Shown here piece by piece: positions 54,159-63,696 of a stretch of 64,000 bases of DNA. Under the pieces are notes generated by a model. It saw nothing but the letters and a program-made list of their open reading frames with translations, searched no databases and had not been told where the DNA came from. The DNA is from Akkermansia sp. (GTDB taxonomy: Bacteria > Verrucomicrobiota > Verrucomicrobiia > Verrucomicrobiales > Akkermansiaceae): contig JAFQGD010000057.1 in the NCBI GenBank assembly GCA_017398355.1, positions 17,893 through 81,892 on the forward strand. Direction: 5' to 3'. A program made the translations under genes and the position numbers. Every line of letters begins with the position of its first letter. Positions within the stretch are counted from its first letter, which is position 1.

Positions 54159-57100
54159 ATGAACACAACATACAGCACCATTGATGCCAACGAAGCCGTC
54201 GCTTCCGTGGCGTACCGTTGTTCGGAAGTGGCCGCTATCTACCCCATCACCCCGTCCTCTCCGATGGGTGAATCGGCAGAGGCCTGGACCGCAGTAGATC
54301 GCAAGAACCTCTGGGGAACGGTCCCCAGCATCGTGGAGATGGAAAGTGAAGCCGGTGCAGCCGGTGCCGTACACGGCGCACTGCAAACAGGCTCCATGGC
54401 CACCACCTTCACCGCATCGCAGGGTCTGCTGCTGATGATTCCCAACATGTTCAAGATTGCAGGCGAATTGACTCCCTGCGTCTTCCACATTGCAGCCCGT
54501 GCATTGGCCGCTCAGGGTCTTTCCATTTTCGGCGACCACAGCGATGTGATGTCTGCCCGCTCCACCGGCTTCGCCATGCTGTGCGGCGCCAGCACCCAAG
54601 AGGCCCCGGATATGGCAGCCATTGCTCACGCCGCCACCCTCGAAAGCCGTGTGCCTTTCATCAACTTCTTTGACGGCTTCCGAACCTCCCACGAAGTAGG
54701 CAAGATAGCCGACATTACGGATGAGCAGCTGCGCGGTATGATTGACCAGGATTTGGTGGATGCTTTCCACGCCCGCGCTCTCACCCCCGATGCACCTGTC
54801 ATCCGCGGTACCGCTCAGAACCCCGATGTCTACTTCCAAGGTCGCGAAACCGTCAACAGCTTCTACAACGCCGTACCCGGCATTGTGAAAAAAGCCATGA
54901 AGAAATTCGGTGAGCTCACCGGTCGCTGCTACGATGTAGTGGAATACATCGGCAACCCCGAGGCCACCCGCGTCATCATCATCATGGGCTCCGGTGCAGA
55001 AGCTTGCCTTGAAACCGTGCAGGCTCTCAGCGAAGACATCGGCGTGCTCAAAGTGCGTCTCTATCGTCCCTTCCCGGCCGAAGATGTCATCGCAGCACTT
55101 CCCAAGACAGTCAAGAAGATTGCCGTACTGGACCGCACCAAGGAACCCGGCAGCTTGGGCGAACCCCTGTTGCAAGACGTCGTGCAGGCCCTCTCCGATG
55201 CCTCTGTGAAGGGCACCCTGCCCTTTGCTATGCCCATCGTGGTGGGTGGCCGCTATGGTCTCGGCTCCAAGGAGTTCACACCCGCAATGGTCAAGGGTGT
55301 ATTTGATGAGCTCAAGAAAGATGCCCCCATGACCGGCTTTGCCGTGGGCATTGAAGACGACGTGACAGGCAAGTCCATTGCCTATGACACGAGCTTCACC
55401 ACCGAGGCCGACACCGTGACCCGCTGCATGTTCTACGGCTTGGGTTCTGACGGCACCGTGGGTGCCAACAAGGACGCCATCAAGATTATCGGCAAGCACA
55501 CCGACCTGTATGTGCAGGGCTACTTTGTGTACGACTCTAAGAAGTCCGGTTCTTCCACGGTATCTCACCTGCGTTTCGGCACCACTCCGATTCACAGCAC
55601 CTACCTCATCACCAGCGCCAACTTCATTGCCCTGCACCAGCCCAGCCTGCTCAACACCTTCGACTTCCTGAAGAATGCAGCCCCCGGTGCTACCTTCCTC
55701 ATCAACACCCCCGTACCCGCGGACAAGGTGTGGGACAGCCTGCCCGCCCGCATGCAGCAGCAGATTCTGGACAAGAATATCAAGGTATACTGCATCAACG
55801 CCTTCAAGGTAGCCAAAGCCACAGGCATGGGCGGTCGCATCAACATGATCATGCAGACCTGCTTCTTCAACCTTGCCGGCGTGATTCCCTCCGATGAAGC
55901 TATCGGCTACATCAAGGAAGCCATTAAGAAGACCTACGGCAAGAAGGGCGATGAAGTGGTGGCCAAGAACATTCAGGCTGTGGATGCCTCCTTGGAAAAC
56001 CTCTACGAAGTTCCCTTGGGCACCGCCATCACCGGCCACGAACTGCCCCCCGCTCTGGTTCCCGGCGCCCCCGACTTTGTGCGCGACGTGCTCGGCAAGA
56101 TTGTCATCGGCGAAGGCGACAGCGTAAAGGTATCTGAAATGCCCGTTGACGGCACCTTCCCCAGCGGCACCACCCAGTACGAAAAGCGCGACCTTGCGCT
56201 TGAAATCCCCGTCTGGCAGCCGGAGAAGACCGAAACCAGCAAGGCCTGTATCCAATGTGGCAAGTGTACCATGGTGTGTCCCCACGCAGCCATCCGCGCC
56301 AAGATGGTGGATGCAGCGGACTTGGAAGGTGCCCCGGAAAGCTTCAAGAGCGCCGATGCCAGCAAGATGCACAAGAACTGGCAAGGCAAGAAGTTCATCA
56401 TCCAGGTATCAGCCTCCGACTGCACGGGCTGCACACTCTGCTCCCGCGTATGCCCCACGAACTCCCTGACTATGACCCCGGTAGCAGAATCCCTGAAGCC
56501 TGAGGCCGAGAACTGGAAGTTCTTCGAGAAGCTGCCGGATCCGGATCGCACCAAGATCAACGTATCTCAGGTGAAGGATGCCCAGTTCCTGCGTCCGCTG
56601 TTTGAATTCAGCGGTGCATGCGCCGGCTGCGGTGAGACCCCGTATGTGAAGGCTCTGTCCCAGCTCTTCGGCAACCGCTTGGTGGTGGCCAACGCAACGG
56701 GCTGCTCCTCCATCTACGGTGGCAACCTGCCCACCACACCTTGGACGCATGATGCAGATGGCCGTGGTCCCGCTTGGTCCAACAGCCTCTTCGAAGACAA
56801 CGCCCAGTTCGGTCTTGGCTTCCGCGTCTCCTTGGACAAGAAGGAAGAATACGCGCTGGAACTTCTTGATGCCGCCGCCGATAAGATTGGCACCGAGCTG
56901 GTGGAGGCCATCAAGAACAACCCGCAGAAGACGGAAGCAGAGGTAGCTTCGGCTCGTGAGACGGTAGCTGCCATCAAGGCTGCCTGTGGTGATACACCGG
57001 AGCTGGCCGCCCTCAAAGCACAGGCCAACTACTTGGTACGCAAGTCCGTGTGGATTCTCGGCGGCGATGGCTGGGCATACGACATCGGCTACGGTGGTCT

Positions 57101-57737
57101 GGATCACATCTTGGCCTCCGGTCGCAATGTGAAGGTGCTGGTAATGGATACGGAAGTATACTCCAACACCGGTGGCCAGTGCTCCAAGGCTACCCCGCGT
57201 GCTGCCGTGGCCAAGTTCGCCACCCGCGGTAAGGACCAGGTGAAGAAGGACATCGGCTACATGGCTATGACCTACGGCAACATCTACGTGGCATCCATCG
57301 CCATGGGCTCCAATGATGAACATGCCCTCAAGACCCTCGTGGAAGCTGAGGAATACGACGGTCCCGCTCTTGTCATCGCCTACAGCCACTGCATCAACCA
57401 CGGCATCAACATGGCCCAGGGTCTGGACCGCCAGAAGGATGCCGTAGACTGCGGTCGCTGGTTGCTCTACAACTTCAACCCGGACAACATCAAGCAGGGC
57501 AAAAACCCGCTCACCATCAAGAGCCGCAATCCCAAGATGCCTGTGCGCGATGCCCTCATCGGTGTGGACGGCAAAGGTGGCGAAAACCGCTTCAAGATGC
57601 TGGCCAAGAGCAACAAGGCCAACTTCGAGAAGCTTCTCGCTCTGGAAGAGCAGGATATCAAGCGCCGCTGGCGCCTGTACCAAGCTCTGGCCGCCATCGA
57701 CTACTCCGCCGAGGCTGAAACCCAGCCGGAAGCTTAA
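54159..57737 (+). CDS. nifJ: Pyruvate:ferredoxin (flavodoxin) oxidoreductase
   Basis: 1192 residues, the fused single-chain PFOR. It decarboxylates pyruvate to acetyl-CoA and reduces ferredoxin in anaerobes. Domain order: N-terminal alpha domain with YPITPSSPMGE and the GLGSDGT region, gamma domain near 430-620, then two ferredoxin-type clusters CIQCGKCTMVCPHA (near 697) and DCTGCTLCSRVCPTNS (near 753). The TPP domain includes CAGCGETPYVKAL (near 820, proximal cluster ligand) and GDGWAYDIGYGGLDH. All expected cysteines are visible. Codon use is strongly biased, as for a highly expressed gene. Confidence 0.97.
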   Translation: MNTTYSTIDANEAVASVAYRCSEVAAIYPITPSSPMGESAEAWTAVDRKNLWGTVPSIVEMESEAGAAGAVHGALQTGSMATTFTASQGLLLMIPNMFKIAGELTPCVFHIAARALAAQGLSIFGDHSDVMSARSTGFAMLCGASTQEAPDMAAIAHAATLESRVPFINFFDGFRTSHEVGKIADITDEQLRGMIDQDLVDAFHARALTPDAPVIRGTAQNPDVYFQGRETVNSFYNAVPGIVKKAMKKFGELTGRCYDVVEYIGNPEATRVIIIMGSGAEACLETVQALSEDIGVLKVRLYRPFPAEDVIAALPKTVKKIAVLDRTKEPGSLGEPLLQDVVQALSDASVKGTLPFAMPIVVGGRYGLGSKEFTPAMVKGVFDELKKDAPMTGFAVGIEDDVTGKSIAYDTSFTTEADTVTRCMFYGLGSDGTVGANKDAIKIIGKHTDLYVQGYFVYDSKKSGSSTVSHLRFGTTPIHSTYLITSANFIALHQPSLLNTFDFLKNAAPGATFLINTPVPADKVWDSLPARMQQQILDKNIKVYCINAFKVAKATGMGGRINMIMQTCFFNLAGVIPSDEAIGYIKEAIKKTYGKKGDEVVAKNIQAVDASLENLYEVPLGTAITGHELPPALVPGAPDFVRDVLGKIVIGEGDSVKVSEMPVDGTFPSGTTQYEKRDLALEIPVWQPEKTETSKACIQCGKCTMVCPHAAIRAKMVDAADLEGAPESFKSADASKMHKNWQGKKFIIQVSASDCTGCTLCSRVCPTNSLTMTPVAESLKPEAENWKFFEKLPDPDRTKINVSQVKDAQFLRPLFEFSGACAGCGETPYVKALSQLFGNRLVVANATGCSSIYGGNLPTTPWTHDADGRGPAWSNSLFEDNAQFGLGFRVSLDKKEEYALELLDAAADKIGTELVEAIKNNPQKTEAEVASARETVAAIKAACGDTPELAALKAQANYLVRKSVWILGGDGWAYDIGYGGLDHILASGRNVKVLVMDTEVYSNTGGQCSKATPRAAVAKFATRGKDQVKKDIGYMAMTYGNIYVASIAMGSNDEHALKTLVEAEEYDGPALVIAYSHCINHGINMAQGLDRQKDAVDCGRWLLYNFNPDNIKQGKNPLTIKSRNPKMPVRDALIGVDGKGGENRFKMLAKSNKANFEKLLALEEQDIKRRWRLYQALAAIDYSAEAETQPEA

Positions 57738-57764
57738 TTAAAATAGGCGTTACGATTTCATTTC

Positions 57765-57798
57765 GCAGGGGCTGCATTCCGCAGTCCCTGCTTTTTTT
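57765..57798 (+). terminator. Rho-independent terminator after nifJ
   Basis: An 11-bp stem with one G-T pair (57765-57775 with 57781-57791), 5-nt loop and T7 at 57792-57798. Confidence 0.92.
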
Positions 57799-57832
57799 CA
57801 TATAGAGCCCGGGGTCGTTCTCGCAAAATTGC

Positions 57833-57860
57833 TTGTCAAATAGGCCTTGAGGCGTATAAT
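57833..57860 (+). promoter_or_regulatory. Promoter of the MBOAT unit
   Basis: TTGTCA (57833-57838) and consensus TATAAT (57855-57860), 16 bp apart. Leader about 30 nt, with GAGGGGG at 57861-57867 near the start site. Confidence 0.75.
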
Positions 57861-57896
57861 GAGGGGGAACTTTTTCTTATCCACTCAAAACATTAC

Positions 57897-59297
57897 ATGG
57901 ATTTCTCCACATCAGAGTTTTGGCTCAGCCTGTTGGCTGCTTTGCCCATCGTCCTTGTGGGGAATTTTCTTTTGCGCAAAAAGCCCCATGCTGAGCAGCT
58001 GTTTCACAAATGGCTGATAATGATTCTCAGCCTCACGCTCCTTGGCATAGCGAGCTGGCAGTCACTTAGCATCTTTTTATACGTCACACTACTGGCATAC
58101 TTCGCATGCAAAGGTGGTTTACGCATGGCTCAGGGGAAAAGGCGTTTATTGCTCGGCATTATTATTCCTCTTCTCCTTATTCCCCTTCTCTATTACAAAT
58201 ACGCCTATTTTTTGGGTACCTGTCTCCGGGCAGAATGGGATACACTCCGCAACCTCATCATCCCCATTGGCATTTCTTTCTACACCTTCCAAATCGTGGG
58301 ATTCTGCATCGACACATTGGTAAGGGACGAACCCATGCCGGGTTTTGTTGATTACATGAACTTCGGGTGTTATTTTCCGGCCATCGTTGCCGGGCCTATT
58401 GAACGGCGCGCTAATCTGCTCCCCCAAATCAGCAAACTCCGCCTTTACTACTCTTCTGCCGACATGATGACCGGGCTCCCCTACATCATCTTGGGGCTCT
58501 TCTTCAAATTGGCCTTGGCAGACAACTTGGCATTAGCGTACACCACCAACGTAGCGCACAAGCACGCACTCACCATTTGGTTGTTCAATCTCATTTTCAC
58601 ATTCCGTATCTACTTCGACTTCGCCGGATACGGGCTTACCGCATATGGCTTGGCCCGCTGCATGGGTATCACCCTGCGCATGAACTTCCTGAGCCCCTAT
58701 ACGGCCACCAACATTACCGAGTTCTGGCGGCGTTGGCATACATCCCTCACGACTTGGTTTCGCGACTACATCTACTTTCCCATGGGAGGTAGCCGCACCA
58801 AGCGATGGGCGCTCAATACGCTCATTGTGTTTGCCATCTCCGGACTGTGGCACGGAGCCGGTTGGAACTTCATTATATGGGGCGCATTGTCCGGCGTTGC
58901 CATGGTTATCCACAAAACGTTCCGCAATATGGGGGGCAAGATACCCGGTATCATCGGCTGGGGAGCGACCTTCCTCTTCATGATTTTTGTTTGGATGTTC
59001 TTCTATGTGACGGATAGTAGCATTTTACTCAGCAACTTAAAAACCATCTGCACCCCGGAAGCATACAAGTTAAGCACATTTTTTTCTTTGCACCCCATAA
59101 GAGGCGCTTATACAGCCTTACCGCTTTTGTTCATCCCCTTGAGCATAGGCGTTGTGTGCGTAGAATTTATATCCCTGCATCGCACCCAAGACCCATACAA
59201 ACTTTTCCTGACACCCTTGGCCTGCGGCATCATAGTCTTTCTAATAGTCGTTTTAAAACCGGCCGTGCAAAATCAATTCATCTATTTTGCGTTCTAA
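57897..59297 (+). CDS. MBOAT-family membrane O-acyltransferase (AlgI/PatA/DltB-like)
   Basis: 466 residues, polytopic. MBOAT proteins pass acyl groups across the inner membrane to extracytoplasmic acceptors such as alginate, peptidoglycan or teichoic acid. Family landmarks are PIGISFYTFQIVGFCIDTLVRD, CYFPAIVAGPIERRANLLPQI, NITEFWRRWHTSLTTWFRDYIYFPMGGSR and the catalytic-histidine segment ISGLWHGAGWNFIIWG (His near 318); each is a recognisable block of at most a helix length. The next gene, 13 bp on, encodes an SGNH-like partner, which makes a complete O-acetylation pair likely. Confidence 0.92.
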   Translation: MDFSTSEFWLSLLAALPIVLVGNFLLRKKPHAEQLFHKWLIMILSLTLLGIASWQSLSIFLYVTLLAYFACKGGLRMAQGKRRLLLGIIIPLLLIPLLYYKYAYFLGTCLRAEWDTLRNLIIPIGISFYTFQIVGFCIDTLVRDEPMPGFVDYMNFGCYFPAIVAGPIERRANLLPQISKLRLYYSSADMMTGLPYIILGLFFKLALADNLALAYTTNVAHKHALTIWLFNLIFTFRIYFDFAGYGLTAYGLARCMGITLRMNFLSPYTATNITEFWRRWHTSLTTWFRDYIYFPMGGSRTKRWALNTLIVFAISGLWHGAGWNFIIWGALSGVAMVIHKTFRNMGGKIPGIIGWGATFLFMIFVWMFFYVTDSSILLSNLKTICTPEAYKLSTFFSLHPIRGAYTALPLLFIPLSIGVVCVEFISLHRTQDPYKLFLTPLACGIIVFLIVVLKPAVQNQFIYFAF

Positions 59298-59310
59298 CCC
59301 TCCTGTCCGT

Positions 59311-60342
59311 ATGAAAAAATATCTTCTCTACATAGCGTTGGGGCTGCTGGCCGGGTATACATTTATCTTTTTCTTCACCTGGTGTTTCCATCCCTCCCAA
59401 GTTGTATGGATACGACTCATGGAAGCCAGTGAGAAGTGGGAACGCCAAATACGCCATAGCAATGAACCCTGCTGCATCCTTGTAGGCGGCTCAGAAATTA
59501 GTTTTAGCGTGAACCCGGAGTACATTTTCAAAGAAACCGGCTTGCGCCTCGTTAATGCGTCTACCGGAGCATCGTCAGGGCTTCTGTGCAATACAGAAAT
59601 GGCTATGCGCTTCATCAAGCCGGGAGATACTGTCATACTCAGCATCATCAATATCAATAACTCATCAATTTCCCCAACGACACATGGTCTTCAACTCACG
59701 TTAAAAAAACGGGGAATTCATTCCATCACCAATCGTCTTATTCCTTTCTCAGCAAACAACATTTCCATTGCCTTGCGGGGAGATTCCGTAAGTTACGCAA
59801 CATACCTCGCCAGCCTCCTCTACCCGGAAAAGGCCACATACGCCTATCAACGCAAAGAAGCTCAACTGCAACCTTCCGGCTGGATTCAGTTAAGCTATGA
59901 AAAAATGGATAAAGCCACTTGGCTTCTCGTTCCTCTAAGCGCATTAACAAATCACTTAGGTGACTACCATAGAAACTTTAAAGAAGCATCTCATCAACAT
60001 TTTCTCGATATAAAAGAAGTCGTAAACCGAAAAGGCGCAAAACTTTGTGCCCACATGCCCGTCTGGCTTGCACATAAAAGCATGCGCGCGCTTCACGCCT
60101 GGAAAGCCCTTCAGCTCACCCGCCTAGGAATCCCCGTGCTCAAGGATGAAAGGTTGGGGGTATGCTCCGACCCCACCCAATTTGCGGATAGTTCACTGCA
60201 CCTGAAGCCCCGCGCGGTAAAAGAGAACTCTCTTATCATCGCCAAGGCCATTCAAAACCAATCTTATTGGACAGAACAAGAACTGCTTCATATCCTCCAT
60301 GAACTTGGGTGGAATGAAGACGGCTCCCTCCACACAAATTGA
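59311..60342 (+). CDS. Membrane-anchored SGNH hydrolase-like partner of the MBOAT protein
   Basis: 343 residues from the ATG at 59311; a TTG at 59287 lies inside the MBOAT gene. An N-terminal helix (LLYIALGLLAGYTFIFFFTW) anchors it facing the periplasm. LVGGSEISFSVNPEYI has the nucleophile-type GxSE block, followed by the NAS segment in RLVNASTGASSG, and DSSLHLKPRA supplies the Asp-x2-His pair near the C terminus. This resembles DltD/AlgJ-type proteins that complete acyl transfer from an MBOAT donor. The gene is AT-richer than its neighbours. The acceptor is not known. Confidence 0.75.
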   Translation: MKKYLLYIALGLLAGYTFIFFFTWCFHPSQVVWIRLMEASEKWERQIRHSNEPCCILVGGSEISFSVNPEYIFKETGLRLVNASTGASSGLLCNTEMAMRFIKPGDTVILSIININNSSISPTTHGLQLTLKKRGIHSITNRLIPFSANNISIALRGDSVSYATYLASLLYPEKATYAYQRKEAQLQPSGWIQLSYEKMDKATWLLVPLSALTNHLGDYHRNFKEASHQHFLDIKEVVNRKGAKLCAHMPVWLAHKSMRALHAWKALQLTRLGIPVLKDERLGVCSDPTQFADSSLHLKPRAVKENSLIIAKAIQNQSYWTEQELLHILHELGWNEDGSLHTN

Positions 60343-60361
60343 TTCATGGCAGGATTACGGC

Positions 60362-60390
60362 TTGCATCAACCAGCCGTTGCATTTACGCT
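60362..60390 (+). promoter_or_regulatory. Candidate promoter of the GHL10 glycosidase (leaderless layout)
   Basis: TTGCAT (60362-60367) and TACGCT (60385-60390), 17 bp apart. The -10 ends 7 nt before the GTG start at 60398, so transcription would begin at the start codon. Confidence 0.45.
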
Positions 60391-60397
60391 ATGAAAC

Positions 60398-61816
60398 GTG
60401 AAAAATTTTCTTATTCTCCTCCTCTTATTCTTCTCTTTCCAAAGCTACGCCTGGCAACAAGTGAGTGAACGCGTTCCCGAGCCTGCTCGCGAATTCCGCG
60501 CAGCTTGGGTTGCAACGGTATACAATCTGGACTGGCCATCCCGTGCCGGGCTCTCCGCCGGGCAGCAAAAATCGGAGCTACTTGCCATCCTCAACAAAGC
60601 GGTACAGCTCAAACTCAATGCCATCATTCTCCAAGTGCGCCCCAATGGCGATGCCCTCTACAAATCCGGCATCGAACCGTGGAGTGCGTGGCTGAGTGGC
60701 CCCGGCAAAAGCCCGGGGTATGACCCCCTTGCCTTTGCCATAGCAGAAGCCCACCGCCGTGGCATAGAATTACACGCTTGGTTCAACCCATTCCGCGCAA
60801 CGATTGATGGGCGCCCCATTGGTCGCGGGCACATAGCCTCCCGCCAACCCGGGCTCCTGAAGCGAGCGGGTGGTACCACCATTCTTAACCCCAGCAAGGG
60901 CGCTGCGCAGGAACACGTCCTCAGCGTCATCATGGACGTGGTGCGCCGGTATGATATTGATGGTGTACACTTGGATGATTACTTTTACCCCTACCCTCCG
61001 CACCACAACATATCGGATGGCCGCACCCCGGCCCAGCGCCGCGCCGCCATTGATTCCTTTGTCAGCAAGCTCTACCGTAGCGTCAAATCCGTCAAGCCTT
61101 GGGTACGTGTCGGTATTAGCCCCTTCGGCATCTGGCAGCCGGGCTATCCCAAGGGTGTGGAGGCCGGAGTCAACGCGTACGAGCATCTGGCATGCGATGC
61201 CCGAAAATGGCTTGCCAAAGGTTGGGTAGATTATCTTTCCCCCCAGTTATACTGGCGTATCGAAGGGCCTCAAAGCTTTACTGCCCTCATGCAGTGGTGG
61301 AGCGCCATCAACCCCTCCCGCCCGGTGTGGCCAGGCATCGCTTCCGTACGCATCAACAGCTCGGAAGACCCCGGCCGCCCTGCCTCGGAAATCGGCGCCC
61401 AGATTGATTACTCTCGCAAACTGGCTCGCCAAAGTGCCGGCCAACTTTACTGGAGTTGGAAATCCATCGGCACCAACCGTGGTGGCGTGCAAGCCCAGCT
61501 GGAAGCTCGCTACAGAGGCTTTGCGGTACCCCCGGCCATGCCCTGGTGTGGCAATGCCCGCCCGGTTGCTCCGGTGGTGCAAATCAAACCCAATCGCCGG
61601 GGTGTAGGCATCGTTTGGCATCCGCAAGACGGCAGCGCCCGCAAATGGGTCGTGCAAGCCCGCCGCAGCGGCCGGTGGTCCACCATGTGTGTGTTACCCG
61701 GCAATCGCCGCAATGTGACCCTGCCGGCAGATTGGTTGAGCGATGCCGATCGCATCGCCGTTCGCCCCATCTCAGCATGCGGAAACAGCGGCACCCCCGG
61801 TGTGCTGGCTCGCTAA
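60398..61816 (+). CDS. Secreted GHL10-type glycoside hydrolase-like protein
   Basis: 472 residues from a GTG; a nearby ATG at 60391 is out of frame. A signal peptide (NFLILLLLFFSFQSYA) precedes the family 10-like (DUF187/YngK) barrel: EFRAAWVATVYNLDWPS, IILQVRPNGDALYKS, GIELHAWFNPFR, YDIDGVHLDDYFYP and WVDYLSPQLYWRI. The Asp/Glu-rich strand ends fit a TIM-barrel glycosidase. The last about 80 residues (PVVQIKPNRRGVGIVWH onward) look like a fibronectin III fold. Family members act on cell-envelope or glycan substrates, but the specificity here is unknown. Proximity to the MBOAT pair may mean shared glycan context. Confidence 0.85.
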   Translation: MKNFLILLLLFFSFQSYAWQQVSERVPEPAREFRAAWVATVYNLDWPSRAGLSAGQQKSELLAILNKAVQLKLNAIILQVRPNGDALYKSGIEPWSAWLSGPGKSPGYDPLAFAIAEAHRRGIELHAWFNPFRATIDGRPIGRGHIASRQPGLLKRAGGTTILNPSKGAAQEHVLSVIMDVVRRYDIDGVHLDDYFYPYPPHHNISDGRTPAQRRAAIDSFVSKLYRSVKSVKPWVRVGISPFGIWQPGYPKGVEAGVNAYEHLACDARKWLAKGWVDYLSPQLYWRIEGPQSFTALMQWWSAINPSRPVWPGIASVRINSSEDPGRPASEIGAQIDYSRKLARQSAGQLYWSWKSIGTNRGGVQAQLEARYRGFAVPPAMPWCGNARPVAPVVQIKPNRRGVGIVWHPQDGSARKWVVQARRSGRWSTMCVLPGNRRNVTLPADWLSDADRIAVRPISACGNSGTPGVLAR

Positions 61817-61874
61817 AACGCTGAGCCTTTCTCGCACATCCGGGGGTGCAGATTGCAAAAGAGGCACTTGGGCA

Positions 61875-63512
61875 TCAACCTTTCATGCCGGTGATACGGC
61901 CATCCGCATCTACGCGAATATCGCAGGCTGCAGGCACCTTGGGCAATGCCGGCATGCGCAAAATATCCCCGCACAGGGCTACCAAGAATCCTGCACCATT
62001 GGCAATTTCAAAGTCGCGCACTGTCACGGTGAATCCCTTAGGCCGCCCGGTCAGCGTGGCATTGTCGGAAAGTGAGTTCTGCGTCTTGGCCATGCAGATA
62101 GGCAAATCGGTAAGGCCGTTGCGCTCCATAAGGGCCAGTTTCTTCTGGGCTGCCTTGGTGAGCACCACACCATCTGCGCCATAAATCCCCTTGGCAATAG
62201 CCTCCATGCGCTCCACAACAGGAATATCCAAGCTGTATAGGCAGCTAAAGGGTTCCTGGTCATCAGTAATGCTATCCACCACGGTCTGCGCCAGTTCCAC
62301 AGAACCGGCACCGCCCTTGCCAAACACATTGGCCACGGCACAGCCCACACCCATAGAGGCGCACAGCTCCTTCACCGCTGCAATTTCCTCCTCCGTATCG
62401 GAAGCCTCAAAAAGATTGATGGCCACCGTCACAGGGCGCTTGTACAAGCGAGTACTCTCAATGTGAGCAGCCAGATTATCCAAGCCGCGGCGCACCGCTT
62501 CCACATTGGGTGTCTCCAAATCCGTCTTAGCCACACCTCCGTGCATCTTGAGCGCACGAATCGTCGCCACAATCACAATGGCATCCGGAGAAAGTCCACT
62601 CTGGCGGCACTTGATGTCCAAGAACTTCTCTGCCCCCAAATCAAAGGCGAAACCGGCCTCCGTCACTGCGTAATCCGCGCAGGCCAGTGCCATGCGCGTA
62701 GCAATCACGGAATTGCAACCATGAGCAATGTTGGCAAAGGGGCCACCATGCACAAAAGCGGGCACCCCCTCCAGCGAACGCACCAAGTTGGGGTTGATAG
62801 CATCTCGCAGAATAGCCAGCAAAGCATCCGTCACACCGAATTCCTTGGCATACACAGCCTCATCCTCATCGGTGAAACCCACCACGATATTGTCGATGCG
62901 GCGGCGCAAATCATCCATATCCTCAGCCAAGCAGAAGCAAGCCATAATTTCGGATGCCGGGGTGATATTGAAACCATCTTCACGCGGCACACCGTTGCGG
63001 TTGAGCCCCACCACGATACTGCGCAACGAGCGGTCGTTCATGTCCATCACTCGCTTCCACGTCACCTTGTTTTGGCTCAGCTTCGTCGTGCGGTAGAATA
63101 GGGCATTGTCAATCACAGCAGCCAACAGGTTGTTAGCGGCGGTGATGGCGGGAAAATCCCCATTGAAGCACAAGTTAATGCTATCCCCGGGAGTGATGCT
63201 GGAAGCGCCGCCACCCGTGGCTCCGCCCTTGCGCCCGAATACTGGCCCCATAGAGGGTTCACGCAGAGCCAAACATGCATCCTTTCCAATAGCTTTCAGC
63301 CCTTGGGCCAAACCTATGGACACCGTTGTCTTGCCTTCACCGGCAGGCGTGGGCGTCAGCGCGCTCACCAAAATCAGGCGACCTTTGCGCGGCTTTTCGC
63401 GCAGCACCTGAATGCTCACCTTGGCCTTATCGCGACCATACGGCACCACATATTGTTCATCCAGCCCAAGCCGGTCTGCCATCTCTGCAACAAAACTCTT
63501 ATTTGTGCTCAT
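61875..63512 (-). CDS. fhs: Formate-tetrahydrofolate ligase
   Basis: 545 residues, the family length. It makes 10-formyl-THF from formate, THF and ATP, feeding one-carbon metabolism. TPTPAGEGKTTVSIGLAQGL carries the P-loop. MDMNDRSLRSIVVG, ITPASEIMACFCL, NIAHGCNSV and TEAGFAFDLGAEKF are conserved blocks. It is monocistronic. No formate-producing pyruvate formate-lyase gene is in the window, and pyruvate is handled by nifJ instead. Confidence 0.97.
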   Translation of the reverse strand: MSTNKSFVAEMADRLGLDEQYVVPYGRDKAKVSIQVLREKPRKGRLILVSALTPTPAGEGKTTVSIGLAQGLKAIGKDACLALREPSMGPVFGRKGGATGGGASSITPGDSINLCFNGDFPAITAANNLLAAVIDNALFYRTTKLSQNKVTWKRVMDMNDRSLRSIVVGLNRNGVPREDGFNITPASEIMACFCLAEDMDDLRRRIDNIVVGFTDEDEAVYAKEFGVTDALLAILRDAINPNLVRSLEGVPAFVHGGPFANIAHGCNSVIATRMALACADYAVTEAGFAFDLGAEKFLDIKCRQSGLSPDAIVIVATIRALKMHGGVAKTDLETPNVEAVRRGLDNLAAHIESTRLYKRPVTVAINLFEASDTEEEIAAVKELCASMGVGCAVANVFGKGGAGSVELAQTVVDSITDDQEPFSCLYSLDIPVVERMEAIAKGIYGADGVVLTKAAQKKLALMERNGLTDLPICMAKTQNSLSDNATLTGRPKGFTVTVRDFEIANGAGFLVALCGDILRMPALPKVPAACDIRVDADGRITGMKG

Positions 63513-63518
63513 GCGGTT

Positions 63519-63547
63519 ATGCTATCACATCCTATGCTTCATAGCAA
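63519..63547 (-). promoter_or_regulatory. Promoter of fhs (leaderless layout)
   Basis: Minus-strand TTGCTA (63542-63547) and TAGCAT (63519-63524), 17 bp apart. The -10 ends 6 nt before the ATG at 63512, so +1 would fall on the start codon. Confidence 0.6.
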
Positions 63548-63635
63548 TGGCAATTCCTCATTATTTCCTGATTTTTGGCTATCTACAATGATAACGCAGG
63601 CGGATTTTGAGCCCGGCAGGGCGGCATAGAAGGGG

Positions 63636-63672
63636 TGAAAAAGTCCCCCTGCGGGTGTTTCACCGCAGGGGG
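63636..63672 (-). terminator. Terminator after the autotransporter
   Basis: A stem of about ten G-C-rich pairs (63645-63654 with 63663-63672) is followed on the minus strand by GACTTTTTC, which places it at the 3' end of the autotransporter gene. Confidence 0.8.
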
Positions 63673-63696
63673 GGCAGATGTTCTATCTTTTTTCGT

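Noticed and set aside
53970..56384. An 804-codon open frame opposite nifJ
   Set aside because: Antisense shadow of nifJ; the coding signal, motifs and promoter all belong to nifJ.
60391..60400. ATG at 60391 as start of the GHL10 gene
   Set aside because: It is in another frame; the signal peptide is encoded from the GTG at 60398.
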